A stretch of 64,000 bases of DNA from Ptychodera flava (lineage: Eukaryota; Hemichordata; Enteropneusta; Ptychoderidae): the NCBI RefSeq assembly GCF_041260155.1, contig NC_091928.1:41047388-41111387 (forward strand). Reading direction: 5' to 3'. A program made the position numbers and the translations under genes. The notes under the pieces are model-generated. The model searched no databases. It saw only the letters and a program-made list of their open reading frames with translations, and was not told the origin of the DNA. Positions 63,346-64,000 of this stretch are shown here, piece after piece. Within the stretch, counting starts at the first letter, position 1, and every line of letters starts with the position of its first letter.

Positions 63346-64000
63346 GATGAAATTTATGGCTGGCACTATGCATTTTAGGCAAGTATGAGCCCGTGTCGAA
63401 ATTCAAAAACACACTGCCCCCTCCCTCCCCGCTGGGCATTTCAAAAACAGGGTGACCCCCCACCGGCCAAAGAAACTGACCAGTGCCTTATTGCCCAGTT
63501 CTTTCTGAATACAATAATTTGATACCTTGAAAAGAATTCCAAAAAAAATTAAACAGACTTTTTTTTTCAAATCTTTCAAAAATGTTTTGTTTTATGCGAT
63601 ATAGGGAGTGCAACGATTGCCTGTCACCTATAGCTCGATACACGCACGGCGACATTCCGCAGGACCGTGGTCTTCGCCGTGTATCGAACACCCCCCAACA
63701 CCCCCCGCGACTACGGTGATATTGACGTCCATTAGTTTCCTTTCGTTTGGGTGCGCATGCGTCATAAAGTATCGTCACTCGGCGACTATCAAAGATTCTA
63801 TGCCGAACGTTACATTTTCATAATAAACCTTCAAATTTGTACTCAAATTTAGTATTTTTTCTTTCGATGAAAATGCAATTAGAGCTTATATTTTCGGAGT
63901 TACGTTTTTCTATGTATGCCTCACGCGCATGGATATATTGAGCACTATGACTGTACCGATGCGCAACAATCTTCTTTTATATTGATCCGCAGTATTTCCC
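63346..64000. other. Right flank
   Basis: No exon supported. Contains an imperfect hairpin at about 63633-63688 (TCGATACACGCACGGCGA pairing with TCGCCGTGTATCGA) and a fairly CpG-rich stretch at about 63600-63800 that could be a promoter of a gene outside the window. Confidence 0.35.

Overview
The window looks like nuclear DNA from an invertebrate animal, most likely a marine deuterostome such as a lancelet or hemichordate. The reasons are GT-AG introns with good splice phases, a class C GPCR, CD225/dispanin genes, LINE and BEL/Pao retroelements, many MITEs and foldback elements, and abundant (TA)n, (GA)n and (CTAT)n microsatellites. The species cannot be fixed from sequence alone. No bacterial operons, CRISPR arrays or rRNA genes were seen. 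I did not run a tRNA search.

Layout. 0.6-4.7 kb (+): the 3' half of a multi-exon gene with a GHTHEDVDQ motif typical of transposase-related DUF7869-like proteins. 5.0-6.9 kb: a degenerate repeat of about 140 bp per unit. 7.48-8.88 kb: a 73-bp minisatellite. 9.5-10.3 kb: a 5'-truncated LINE. 11.1-17.6 kb (+) and 20.2-21.8 kb (-): two convergent CD225 (IFITM/dispanin-type) genes. The large first intron of the first one holds a hAT-like element nested in a foldback element. Its second intron holds an inverted pair of Penelope-type terminal sequences with hammerhead-ribozyme-like motifs. 25.8-52.3 kb (-): a complete 15-exon GABA-B-receptor-like class C GPCR (about 765 aa), all exons in phase. Its eighth intron carries a young BEL/Pao retroelement (34.1-40.4 kb, same strand) and a 1.2-kb near-perfect palindrome with an 8-bp target duplication. 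Other introns carry a LINE fragment and copies of a TTAA-flanked MITE. 57.2-63.2 kb: a giant inverted repeat in which each arm is a tandem array of about 400-bp units, with no protein coding.

Working together: the host genes are unrelated in function. The CD225 pair are diverged duplicates with a matching 13-nt first coding exon, but one intron is present in only one copy. The GABA-B-like gene stands alone. The rest of the window is mostly a record of repeated transposon insertion, much of it as inverted or foldback structures.
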